Shown: piece by piece, positions 8,051 to 16,174 of the stretch
How the letters are laid out: the number at the start of each line of letters is the position of its first letter
Position numbering within the stretch: the stretch's first letter is position 1
Assembly: GCF_000383955.1 (NCBI RefSeq)
Contig: NZ_KB913013.1
Span: 725,694 to 789,693, forward strand
Reading direction: 5' to 3'
Source of the DNA: Rudanella lutea DSM 19387
GTDB lineage: Bacteria > Bacteroidota > Bacteroidia > Cytophagales > Spirosomataceae
Length of the DNA stretch: 64,000 nucleotides
The notes under the pieces: generated by a model
Told to the model about the DNA's origin: nothing
The model's input: the letters and a program-made list of their open reading frames with translations, nothing else
The model's database searches: none
Program-made: the position numbers and the translations under genes

Positions 8051-8658
8051 ACCTACTGGCGCACGGCTACTTATCCACGGTACCCAGAGACCACCCGACG
8101 GCTGGCCTTATGGTGGGTAACTTTCTGGGCGACTTTATCAAAGGTGCCCCCGACCACCCGCGCCACCACCTGCAACCAGAGGTTGTTGCGGGCGTCCGCC
8201 TGCACCGAATCATCGACGCGTTTACGGATTCCCACCCCGACGTAGCCCTGGTGCGTGATTTGCTGCACCCGCGTTGCCACAAATACGCCGGTGTAGCCGT
8301 CGATGTGTTTTTCGACCATTTTCTGGCCCGGCAGTTCACCACTCTCACCGGCCTGACGTTGGCCGAGTTTATCCCCACGTATTACCAGACCCTGCAACAG
8401 CACGAAGCCAATTTCCCCGAACCGGCCCGCCGGATGCTGAGTGCCCTGATTACCCACAATTGGCTTCCCCATTACGCCACGTTCGACGGGGTCGACCGGT
8501 CGCTAAGGGGCATTGCCCGACGAACCCAATTCCCCTCGGGTCTCGACACCGCGGTCCTTGATCTGGAACAATTTTATGAGCCCATTGGGGAGGCATTTGG
8601 GCGGTTTTGGCCCCAATTAGTAGCCGAGGTAGCGCGATTTGGGGAGAAGGCATTGTAA
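8047..8658 (+). CDS. Acyl carrier protein phosphodiesterase (AcpH family)
   Basis: 203 residues with the family's motifs in order: MNLLAHGYLS, GNFLGDFIKG, LHRIIDAFTDSHP and DVFFDHFLA. AcpH removes the 4'-phosphopantetheine group from holo-ACP using Mn, through HD-like metal ligands, in the cytoplasm. The start overlaps the deaminase stop by four bases, so it is translationally coupled. The C-terminal half is normal in length. Physiological role in Bacteroidota is not established. Confidence 0.88.
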   Translation: MNLLAHGYLSTVPRDHPTAGLMVGNFLGDFIKGAPDHPRHHLQPEVVAGVRLHRIIDAFTDSHPDVALVRDLLHPRCHKYAGVAVDVFFDHFLARQFTTLTGLTLAEFIPTYYQTLQQHEANFPEPARRMLSALITHNWLPHYATFDGVDRSLRGIARRTQFPSGLDTAVLDLEQFYEPIGEAFGRFWPQLVAEVARFGEKAL

Positions 8659-8667
8659 CTTCCCTCC

Positions 8668-9330
8668 ATGAACACTAAACGCCTGAGCTTTCTGTGGCTG
8701 ATTTTGCTAACTGAGCTGACATACGGACAAGCACAGCGGGACAGTTTTTACGTTTTTGTCGGTGAACGTATTTCCCTCAGAGCCCTGCCCCGGGAGCCGA
8801 TCAAGGAAGAAATTGTCCCGATGATTATTGGCAAAGATACCACGTACGGAAAAACGTATGGGGTACCGTTCCGGTCGGGGTTTTTAGCCACCTACAAAGT
8901 GGTCAAGTCCGTGTATAACACTCTGCCCAAAGACACCGTCGCGTTTATCGATTACACCCACTACGGGAAGCCGCTATTTGCTCCCTACAAACACGCGCTG
9001 CTGTTTGTTTCGCGCCAAAATGGCAAGCTGTATTCAGAGGTAAACCTCTACACTGCCGTGTACCCGACTACTAACGGGCGCTGGGCCGGTGATGCCGGCA
9101 CGTACCTTTACAATCAACTCATCAACGTCCATACCCCCCTCAAACCCGAACCCATCGATTTTGTCGAGGAGGTGTCAATTGGTCTTGGCGGGCGCCGGGC
9201 CGAGTCGTACACGGCTCCTTACTACCGAGTCGAGGGCAACAAAGCCGTGGTGGTTATGGGTAATTACGCCGAAGACCTGTTCTTACACTACAAAGCGGGA
9301 ATCCTGAAAAACAGAGGAATATTTGACTGA
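8668..9330 (+). CDS. Secreted protein of unknown function
   Basis: 220 residues with a signal peptide (LSFLWLILLTELTYGQAQ, cleavage probably after residue 20-22). The mature part is rich in beta-type, aromatic segments (FYVFVGERISLRALPREP; KHALLFVSRQNGKLYSEV) with no Cys pair, no lipobox and no transmembrane helix. I do not recognise a family. It follows acpH by 9 bp and may share its transcript. Probably periplasmic or surface-associated. Confidence 0.7.
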   Translation: MNTKRLSFLWLILLTELTYGQAQRDSFYVFVGERISLRALPREPIKEEIVPMIIGKDTTYGKTYGVPFRSGFLATYKVVKSVYNTLPKDTVAFIDYTHYGKPLFAPYKHALLFVSRQNGKLYSEVNLYTAVYPTTNGRWAGDAGTYLYNQLINVHTPLKPEPIDFVEEVSIGLGGRRAESYTAPYYRVEGNKAVVVMGNYAEDLFLHYKAGILKNRGIFD

Positions 9331-9399
9331 CAGCCCCAACTACAGCCCAGTAGGCCCGAAAGGTTAACGCACCCTGCCAAAACCTGGCGGGTCAGGTCT

Positions 9400-9407
9400 T
9401 ATCTTTG
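9400..9407 (+). promoter_or_regulatory. Bacteroidota -7 box before holA
   Basis: TATCTTTG matches the TAnnTTTG -7 consensus, 24 bp before the holA ATG. No good TTG lies at the -33 position, so the match is partial. Confidence 0.45.
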
Positions 9408-9431
9408 TCGTTCCAACTCCCGATTGCCCGC

Positions 9432-10466
9432 ATGATTCCCGCCGTCGAAACGCTGCTTAAAGACATCCGTAACAAACGCATTGCCCCGGTTTATCTGATT
9501 CACGGCGATGAGCCCTACTACCTCGATTTGATTGCCGATCAACTTGAAAAAGTGGCCATTCCGGTCGCTGAGAAAGGCTTTAATCAGTTTGTGCTCTTTG
9601 GCAAAGACACCGACGTAGGGGCCGTAATCAACTACGCCCGGCGGTACCCTTTCATGGCCGAGCGTCAGCTGGTGCTTGTGAAAGAGGCTCAGCAGATGGG
9701 GGGCCTCAACGATAAATCGAGTGCGCAACTGCTCGAAGACTACGCCCTGAACCCGTTACAGAGCACGATTCTGATGCTCTGTTTCAACAAGGAAGACGGC
9801 AAATCGGGCGTCGATGAGCGAAAAACCTGGGTCAAGGCATTCGGCAACAAGGGCGTACTGCTCGGCATAAAAAAACTCTACGAAAACAAACTCGTCGACT
9901 GGGTAGCCGATTACTGCCACAAACAGGGCGTGAAAGTAAGCCCTAAGGCGTGTCAGTTGCTCGCCGACTCGATTGGCAACGACCTGAAACGGCTGGCGGG
10001 TGAAATCGACAAAATTCTGCTCAACCTAAGTGTCAACGAAGAGATTTCGGCGGCTACCGTCGAACGACTCGTGGGCATCAGCCGGGAGTATAACGTGTTT
10101 GAGTTGCAAAAGGCACTGGTGCAACGCGATGTGGTCAAGGCGAACCGGATTGTCGATTATTTTGGCCGTAACCCCAAAGACAATCCATTGGTCGTGATTC
10201 TGGCGCAACTTTACGGTTATTTTGCCAAGGTGCTGCTGGCGCAATCCTCGCGCGATCAGTCAGAAAAAGGGCTAGCCTCGGTACTGGGGGTCAATCCGTT
10301 TTTTGTGAAAGATTACCTGGCGGCCGCGCGCACCTTTCCGATTGCCAAAGTTGCCGACATAATTCACGCCATTCGCCGGGCCGACGCCCGCTCCAAAGGC
10401 ATCGACTGCCCCACCATGAGCGAAAGCGACATCCTGCGCGAACTGGTATTCGACGTACTTCACTAA
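9432..10466 (+). CDS. holA: DNA polymerase III delta subunit
   Basis: 344 residues from ATG 9432. The start VETLLKDIRNKRIAPVYLIHGDEPYY and the LVLVKEAQQM, GIKKLYENKLVDWV and LAGEIDKILLNL segments match HolA: an AAA+-like N-terminal domain without a working Walker A, then the C-terminal collar domain (VLLAQSSRDQSEKGLASVLGVNPFFVKDYLAAAR). HolA is the wrench of the clamp loader that opens the sliding clamp. An in-frame non-ATG start 27 bases upstream is less likely. The next gene follows 16 bp later. Confidence 0.93.
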   Translation: MIPAVETLLKDIRNKRIAPVYLIHGDEPYYLDLIADQLEKVAIPVAEKGFNQFVLFGKDTDVGAVINYARRYPFMAERQLVLVKEAQQMGGLNDKSSAQLLEDYALNPLQSTILMLCFNKEDGKSGVDERKTWVKAFGNKGVLLGIKKLYENKLVDWVADYCHKQGVKVSPKACQLLADSIGNDLKRLAGEIDKILLNLSVNEEISAATVERLVGISREYNVFELQKALVQRDVVKANRIVDYFGRNPKDNPLVVILAQLYGYFAKVLLAQSSRDQSEKGLASVLGVNPFFVKDYLAAARTFPIAKVADIIHAIRRADARSKGIDCPTMSESDILRELVFDVLH

Positions 10467-10482
10467 CCAAACCTTCTCCGTC

Positions 10483-11412
10483 ATGAACCTTTTCATACAT
10501 ACCACCCTGAACGAAACCAACCGGGCCGCTCTACGCGCACAGGTTGGCCCCGGCCACGCCGTTACGTTCCGCACCGAACTGCCCGAATCCGACGCCCTGA
10601 CGGCCTTCCGACAAGCCGAAGTACTCATGGGCAACCCACCCGCTGAATGGCTCACCGACGCCCCGAACCTGAAATTCTGGCAACTCGACTCGGCAGGCTT
10701 CGACAAATACAGCGGCCTGAACCTGAGCTTCCCGGTGAGTAATATGGGCGACTTTTTTGCCTGGCCCTGCGCCGAGACCATCGTGGCCGGAATTTTGGCC
10801 CTCTACCGCCGAATCAACGAATTAGCCGTATTGCAGCAGGACAAGAAGTGGATTGGCGCGCCCTTGCGCTACGGCATGAGCCTGTTGCACAAACAACAGG
10901 TCGTGATTTTGGGCGCGGGTACCATTGGGCAGGCCGTACGTACCATCCTGACCGGTTTCGAGTGCGCCATCAGTCTCATGGCCCGCACCGACCCAAGTGC
11001 CCAGCTGCATACCCGCGAGGAACTACTGGCCGTATTGCCCCATACCGACCTGCTTATCAACTGCCTGCCCGGCTCGGTGCATTCGTTTGTCGATGCGGAG
11101 GTGTTTGCCGCCATGAAGCCGGGGTCGGTGTTTGCCAACGTTGGCCGGGGCAATACCGCCGACGAGACCGCCCTAATCGACGCCCTGCAACAGGGCCACT
11201 TGGGCGGGGCAGCGCTCGACGTAACGGTGCAGGAACCCCTCCCTACCGACAGCCCTCTCTGGACCATGCCCAACGTGATGCTTACACAACACACGGCCGG
11301 CGGGCAACGATTTGAAGATGAAGGCAAAATGGCTTTATTTGTCCGCAATTTGAAGCACCTTGAACAGGGCAAACCACTCGAAAACCCGGTTCAGCTCAGC
11401 CGTGGCTACTGA
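10483..11412 (+). CDS. D-2-hydroxyacid dehydrogenase family protein
   Basis: 309 residues. The NAD-binding Rossmann motif is GAGTIGQAV, followed by the family signature LLINCLPGS and the catalytic set Arg in NVGRGN, Glu in VQEPLP and His in LTQHTAGG. Enzymes of this family reduce 2-keto acids such as glyoxylate or hydroxypyruvate with NAD(P)H. The substrate cannot be told from the sequence. It follows holA by 16 bp and precedes the large BNR gene by 18 bp, so the three may form one transcription unit. Confidence 0.88.
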   Translation: MNLFIHTTLNETNRAALRAQVGPGHAVTFRTELPESDALTAFRQAEVLMGNPPAEWLTDAPNLKFWQLDSAGFDKYSGLNLSFPVSNMGDFFAWPCAETIVAGILALYRRINELAVLQQDKKWIGAPLRYGMSLLHKQQVVILGAGTIGQAVRTILTGFECAISLMARTDPSAQLHTREELLAVLPHTDLLINCLPGSVHSFVDAEVFAAMKPGSVFANVGRGNTADETALIDALQQGHLGGAALDVTVQEPLPTDSPLWTMPNVMLTQHTAGGQRFEDEGKMALFVRNLKHLEQGKPLENPVQLSRGY

Positions 11413-11430
11413 CACTCCAACCAACAATCT

Positions 11431-14400
11431 ATGCTAAACTCCTGTACTACCCTCTCCGTAACTGTACTGGCCGCGCTACTCATAGCCAACCCCACGCTGG
11501 CCCAGCGCAAAAAAACCAAAGCGGCCACCCCTACCGTAGCGGCCACGCCCACCACCACAAACAAGCTGCTTGAAGGGCTTCGGTGGCGTAACATTGGCCC
11601 CTTCCGGGCCGGGCGGGCACTGGCGGCAGCCGGGCACCCCGATCAACCGCTCACCTACTATTTCGGAGCCACCGGCGGGGGCGTCTGGAAAACGGTTGAC
11701 GGAGGAGCCAACTGGACGCACATCTCAGACAGTACGTTCAAATCGTCGTCGGTGGGTGCCATTACCGTAGCCCCCTCCGACCCCAACGTACTCTATGTGG
11801 GTATGGGCGAAGCCGAAATCCGGGGTAACATCGCCAACGGCGATGGCGTCTACAAATCGACCGATGCCGGTAAGACCTGGAAACACATGGGTCTGAAAAT
11901 GGCCGACGCCATAGGCAACATCGAGGTACACCCCCAGAACCCAGATATCGCCTACGTTGCAGCCCTCGGCAACCCGTTTGCACCCAACAAGGAGCGCGGG
12001 ATTTTCCGCACAACCGACGGTGGAAAAACGTGGCAACACATTCTCTCGAAAAACGACAGCACCGGCGCGGCCTGCATCAAAATGGACCCGAGCAACCCAC
12101 GGGTTTTGTACGCTTCGCTCTGGCAGGCCTACCGAAACAGCTACCAGATGAGCAGTGGTGGTCCGGGCTGTGGCCTTTACAAATCGACCGACGGGGGCGA
12201 TACCTGGGTAAGCCTCAACAACCGGCCTGGTATGCCCAAAGGGATGCTCGGCAAAATTGGCATTACGGTATCACCGGCCAACCCCAACCGGTTGTACGCC
12301 ATGATCGAAAGTGCCAAGGGCGGCTTGTATCGCTCCGACGACGCGGGCAACAGCTGGCAGCTGATTAACGAAGACAAAAACCTCTGGCAACGGCCCTGGT
12401 ACTACATGATGCTGGCCGCCGACCCGAAAAACGAAAACAGCCTGATTGTACTCAATGTGAGTGCCCTCAAATCGACCGACGGCGGCAAAACGTTTACCAA
12501 CATCCCGGTACACCACAGCGATACGCACGACATCTGGTGGAACCCCAAAAACCCGCAGAATTATATCATTGCCGATGATGGAGGTGGCGAAGTGACCTTC
12601 AACGGGGGGGCTACATTTTCGGATATCGACATCCCAACGGCGCAGTTTTACCATGTAGCCCTCGACAACGATTTCCCCTATAATGTGTACGGCGCCCAGC
12701 AGGATAACTCGTCGATTCGGATTGCAAGCCGCACGACAGGCTACGCTATCGGCCCAAGCGACTGGTGGTCGGTAGCCGGGGGCGAGTCGGGGTACATTAC
12801 CCCCGACCCCAAAGATGTGAATGTGACATTTGGCGGTAGCTACGACGGGCTGATTACCCGCTACGATAAAAACAACGATCAGAATCAGGTGGTCAACGTG
12901 TACCCCGAGTACAGCATGGGTGCGCCGTCGTCGGCCCGGAAATACCGGTTCCAGTGGACGTACCCCATTGTTTTTTCACCCCACGACAACAACGTCCTGT
13001 TCTGTACCTCGCAGTTTGTGCATCGGAGCACCGACAATGGCCATTCGTGGGAGGACATCAGCCCCGACCTAACCCGCAACGACCCCAAAACCCAGGGCGA
13101 TACCGGCGGCCCAATCACTAAAGACAATACCGGTGCCGAGACGTTCCCGACGGTGTATTCGTTTGCCGAGTCGCCCCTCGAAAAAGGCGTTTACTGGGCT
13201 GGTTCCGACGATGGCCTGATGCACATCAGCCGGGATGCGGGCAAAACCTGGCAAAAAATTACACCCTCTACCAGCCTCGTGCCGGAGTGGGCGCTGATCA
13301 GCATTATTCACCCGTCCGACCACACGACCGGCAAGGCCTACGTGGCGGCCAAACGCTACATGTCGGGCGACCGCAAGCCGTACCTGCTCAAAACCACCGA
13401 CTACGGCAAAACCTGGACTTCCATTGCTAACGGGATTCCGGCCGATGAATACTGCCATGTGGTACGTGAGGACCCTAACCAGCCCGGTCTGCTCTATGCC
13501 GGCACCGAACGGGGCGTGTACGTGTCGTTCAACGACGGGGCGTCGTGGCAACCGCTCAGCCTGAACATGCCCATTACGCCTATCCGCGATTTGCAGATTC
13601 ATAAACGCGAGAAAGACCTTGTGGTCGCTACACACGGCCGCTCGTTCTGGATTATGGACGATGTAACGCCCCTGCACGAGATGGCCGCTAACACAGGGCA
13701 GTCATTAGCCGACAAACCCGCCCATCTGTTTAAACCTCGCCATGCGTACCGGATGGAAGGGGGCGCGGGCGGCCGACGCGGAGCCCCCACCGATCAGGGC
13801 GAAAATGCCCCCAACGGTGTGCTGGTGCGGTATGCACTGAACGGTAAACCCGACAAGGAAGTCAAGCTGTTGTTTATGACTACGGTGGGCGACACCATCA
13901 TTTCGTACTCCAGCCAGAAAGACAAGAAAGGGCAGCCGCTGAAAGTAATCAAAGACTTTTACGAAGACGCCGACAATGAGCGCGCCGACGTGGTAGCCAC
14001 CAAACCGGGTCTGAATACTTTTTTGTGGGATATGCGCTACCCCGACGCTACGGCCGTAGAAGGCACCAACATCATGTGGACCGGCCGCGGAACCGGGGCC
14101 AAAGTGGTACCGGGCATGTACAAAGTACAGTTGCTGATTGATAACAAGGTGGTGGGCGAGCAACCCATTGAGATTCGGAAGAACCCGAAAATCAACACTA
14201 GCGCCGACGATTACCGGGCTCAGTTTGAGCTGTTGCAGAAGATCAACAACAAGCTTTCAGAAACGCACAAAGGCGTGAATCAGATCCGGCAGATTCGCAA
14301 CCAGATCAACGGCTACCTGAAAGACGTGAAAGACCCATCGGTGGCCGAGAAGTTCAAGAAAGCAACCAAACCCATGCTCGATGAACTCGATCAGCTGGAG

Positions 14401-14664
14401 TCGACCCTGATGCAACCCAAATCAAAGGCGTTTCAGGATGCCCTGGCTTACCCCATCCGTCTGAATGACAAATTGGCCGGGGTGGCCTCGGTGGTATCGT
14501 CGGCCGATACGAAACCCACCAAAGCGTCGTACACGGTGTTTGAAGATTTGTCGAAGCAGGCCGACACGGCTTTGAGCAAGTTGAAAGAGTTGGTGCAGAA
14601 GCAGATTCCGGCGTTTAACCAGATGGTTGCCGAGCAGCGTATGCCCGCTATCAACGCACAATAA
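11431..14664 (+). CDS. VPS10/BNR-repeat exported protein (glycosyl-hydrolase-like beta-propeller)
   Basis: 1077 residues with a signal peptide (about 1-25). From about residue 60 to 730 it is a beta-propeller with many Asp-box repeats: KSTDAGKTW, RTTDGGKTW, KSTDGGDTW, KSTDGGKTF, RSTDNGHSW, KTTDYGKTW. This is the VPS10/sortilin-like layout common in Bacteroidota, often annotated glycosyl hydrolase without proof. The C-terminal third has a beta domain (about 780-890) and a helical stretch (about 895-1000). No type IX secretion C-terminal signal was seen. Likely periplasmic or outer-membrane associated; substrate unknown. Confidence 0.85.
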   Translation: MLNSCTTLSVTVLAALLIANPTLAQRKKTKAATPTVAATPTTTNKLLEGLRWRNIGPFRAGRALAAAGHPDQPLTYYFGATGGGVWKTVDGGANWTHISDSTFKSSSVGAITVAPSDPNVLYVGMGEAEIRGNIANGDGVYKSTDAGKTWKHMGLKMADAIGNIEVHPQNPDIAYVAALGNPFAPNKERGIFRTTDGGKTWQHILSKNDSTGAACIKMDPSNPRVLYASLWQAYRNSYQMSSGGPGCGLYKSTDGGDTWVSLNNRPGMPKGMLGKIGITVSPANPNRLYAMIESAKGGLYRSDDAGNSWQLINEDKNLWQRPWYYMMLAADPKNENSLIVLNVSALKSTDGGKTFTNIPVHHSDTHDIWWNPKNPQNYIIADDGGGEVTFNGGATFSDIDIPTAQFYHVALDNDFPYNVYGAQQDNSSIRIASRTTGYAIGPSDWWSVAGGESGYITPDPKDVNVTFGGSYDGLITRYDKNNDQNQVVNVYPEYSMGAPSSARKYRFQWTYPIVFSPHDNNVLFCTSQFVHRSTDNGHSWEDISPDLTRNDPKTQGDTGGPITKDNTGAETFPTVYSFAESPLEKGVYWAGSDDGLMHISRDAGKTWQKITPSTSLVPEWALISIIHPSDHTTGKAYVAAKRYMSGDRKPYLLKTTDYGKTWTSIANGIPADEYCHVVREDPNQPGLLYAGTERGVYVSFNDGASWQPLSLNMPITPIRDLQIHKREKDLVVATHGRSFWIMDDVTPLHEMAANTGQSLADKPAHLFKPRHAYRMEGGAGGRRGAPTDQGENAPNGVLVRYALNGKPDKEVKLLFMTTVGDTIISYSSQKDKKGQPLKVIKDFYEDADNERADVVATKPGLNTFLWDMRYPDATAVEGTNIMWTGRGTGAKVVPGMYKVQLLIDNKVVGEQPIEIRKNPKINTSADDYRAQFELLQKINNKLSETHKGVNQIRQIRNQINGYLKDVKDPSVAEKFKKATKPMLDELDQLESTLMQPKSKAFQDALAYPIRLNDKLAGVASVVSSADTKPTKASYTVFEDLSKQADTALSKLKELVQKQIPAFNQMVAEQRMPAINAQ

Positions 14665-14685
14665 AGGGCCCATCATTGGGCTACT

Positions 14686-14736
14686 AATTCGGGGTTGGGG
14701 GTTGGTCATGGTATGACCTGGTTCCAACCCCGAATT
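14686..14736. terminator. Two-tier hairpin after the BNR gene
   Basis: AATTCGGGGTTGG (14686-14698) is a perfect complement of 14724-14736, and inside it GGTCAT-GGT-ATGACC (14704-14718) forms a second stem, with a 5x5 internal loop between. It sits 22 bp after the stop. There is only a weak T-run, so it may act as a terminator or an mRNA-end stabiliser. Confidence 0.55.
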
Positions 14737-14830
14737 ATTCTCCCCCATTCTTCCCAAAAAAGGAGACATAAAAACTACTTTCTGTCATAATACACTTATC
14801 TTGACCCCGTATCATTCACCATTTACACGC

Positions 14831-15373
14831 ATGAACGCCCTTTTACGCCTGAAAACCTGGCCGTTGTTTATCCTCGCAATGGCCCCGATGATTCTTCTGA
14901 AGGGTATCCCGTTTGATAATCCGTTTATCGATTCGACCGTTTCGCAGATTGGTAGCGCCTGGGTTACGCTCATGCGCGTTGCATGGTTTTGGGCCATCGT
15001 CAATTTTCTCATCCAAACCAACCACCTGCCGCGCGGGGCCGAGTTCAGCCTGTTTGTGGTGGCCCTGTTTGTTCAGACCCTGGCTGTTGCGGAACCGGCT
15101 CTGCGGTTAGAACTGTTTTTTGCAGCCCCCAACCTGCTAACCACCCTACCCTTCGAGCAGGTCGAGTCATACGGGATGATTATTTACGTTATCGCGCTCC
15201 TGTACAGTGTCTATTTTGTGGCGAAAGGGTTGAGTCATGTTCAGGCTGTTTCCCGGCCAAACAACAGCGATACGGTAGCCAACTTTTTAGTACTCCTGTT
15301 CTTTCCGCTCTCCATCATTGGGTTGCAGGAGCGGCTCAATCTATGGTCTAAGAAGTTTGAGATGGGCGTGTAG
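14831..15373 (+). CDS. Four-helix membrane protein of unknown function
   Basis: 180 residues from ATG 14831. It has about four hydrophobic segments: WPLFILAMAPMILL, LMRVAWFWAIVNFLI, FVVALFVQTLAVAE and YGMIIYVIALLYSVYFV, and a fifth weaker one near LVLLFFPLSIIGL close to the C-terminus. I know similar small membrane proteins in Spirosoma-type genomes but no function. Alone in its unit, between the BNR gene and a tRNA on the other strand. Confidence 0.75.
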   Translation: MNALLRLKTWPLFILAMAPMILLKGIPFDNPFIDSTVSQIGSAWVTLMRVAWFWAIVNFLIQTNHLPRGAEFSLFVVALFVQTLAVAEPALRLELFFAAPNLLTTLPFEQVESYGMIIYVIALLYSVYFVAKGLSHVQAVSRPNNSDTVANFLVLLFFPLSIIGLQERLNLWSKKFEMGV

Positions 15374-15460
15374 AAACGTGTACGTTGATTTTTACCTTCT
15401 GGCGTTTTGGAGCAGTAGCAAATCGTTTGTGTCTCTCCGCGCCCAACAGAGCACCAAACA

Positions 15461-15495
15461 AAAAAGCAGCTACAGGACCAACCTATAACTGCTTT
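15461..15495 (-). terminator. Terminator of the tRNA-Met gene
   Basis: On the minus strand a 14-bp stem (15482-15495 with 15463-15476, two G-U pairs, five-base loop) is followed by a run of Ts. It starts 7 bases after the tRNA. Confidence 0.8.
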
Positions 15496-15501
15496 CAGTA
15501 G

Positions 15502-15575
15502 TAGCGGGGAGCAGGATCGAACTGCCGACCTTAGGGTTATGAATCCTACGCTCTAACCATCTGAGCTACCCCGCC
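15502..15575 (-). tRNA. tRNA-Met (anticodon CAT)
   Basis: 74 bases fold as a cloverleaf on the minus strand: acceptor stem GGCGGGG with CCCCGCT (G1-U72 at the end), D-stem GCTC/GAGC, anticodon loop TTCATAA, T-stem GGCAG/CTGCT with TTCGATC loop, discriminator A73. CCA is not encoded. The anticodon stem has an A31-C39 mismatch and lacks the three G-C pairs of initiator tRNA, so this is an elongator tRNA-Met, or a tRNA-Ile with a modified CAT anticodon. Confidence 0.95.
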
Positions 15576-15625
15576 GTTTTGTAGTGCAAAAGTACGAAAA
15601 TTTATTTTGTGCGCAAGGGGTAGGT

Positions 15626-15657
15626 TTGTCTTTCGCATCAAAAAAATTTTACCTTTG
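15626..15657 (+). promoter_or_regulatory. Promoter with TTG and TACCTTTG boxes
   Basis: TTG at 15626-15628, a 21-base spacer and TACCTTTG at 15650-15657, close to the Bacteroidota TTG-N19-TAnnTTTG promoter. It lies 27 bp before the START-like gene. Confidence 0.6.
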
Positions 15658-15684
15658 CCCATAGCCCTATGCTACCGAATTGAT

Positions 15685-16077
15685 ATGGAGAAGTTTAAGT
15701 TTGTGACCGAATACGAGCTTCGGGCCTCGCCCAAAATGCTGTTTCCTTACATTAGCACGGCCTCAGGCCTGTCGCAGTGGTTTGCAGCCAAAGTGAATAC
15801 CCTCCCCGAACACCGGTTCGATTTTCTCTGGGACAACGAGAGCCACATTGCCCGTCAGGTGTCGCTCCGCCAAAATAAAAGCGTTCGCTTCGAGTTTCTG
15901 GATACTGCCGAAAATGGGCACGATAATAACTATGTGGACTTTCGGGTCGATCAAAGCGAACTGACACAATCGACTTACCTCCGCATCACCGACTATTCGA
16001 CCAACACGGATGCCGAAGACTTACAGGACCTTTGGGATGGCCTGATGGAAAAACTCCGCGAGATTGTCGGTAGTTAA
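15685..16077 (+). CDS. START/AHSA1-like domain protein
   Basis: 130 residues from ATG 15685. It opens with KFKFVTEYELRASPKMLFPY and holds a GLSQWFA turn and a long C-terminal helix (DAEDLQDLWDGLMEKLREIV), the layout of START-like/AHSA1 ligand-binding folds. This family is common upstream of lptF-type genes in Bacteroidota. The ligand is unknown and it should be cytoplasmic. The promoter above fits well; an alternative start 78 bases upstream (15607) is not supported. Confidence 0.8.
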   Translation: MEKFKFVTEYELRASPKMLFPYISTASGLSQWFAAKVNTLPEHRFDFLWDNESHIARQVSLRQNKSVRFEFLDTAENGHDNNYVDFRVDQSELTQSTYLRITDYSTNTDAEDLQDLWDGLMEKLREIVGS

Positions 16078-16082
16078 AAATG

Positions 16083-16174
16083 TATAATGGGCGATGAATA
16101 ATGAACAATTCATCGGGGCAGGCGCGTTCTGCTAACGAACTCGTTTTCCGTTCTACATTAACCATTATCCATTG
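16083..16174. repeat. Heptamer palindrome D1 (ATGGATA words)
   Basis: Left arm 16083-16110 holds ATGGGCG, ATGAATA, ATGAACA words; right arm 16156-16174 on the other strand reads ATGGATA, ATGGTTA. It begins 6 bp after the START-like stop, and the TTG start of the next gene lies inside its right arm. Confidence 0.75.
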
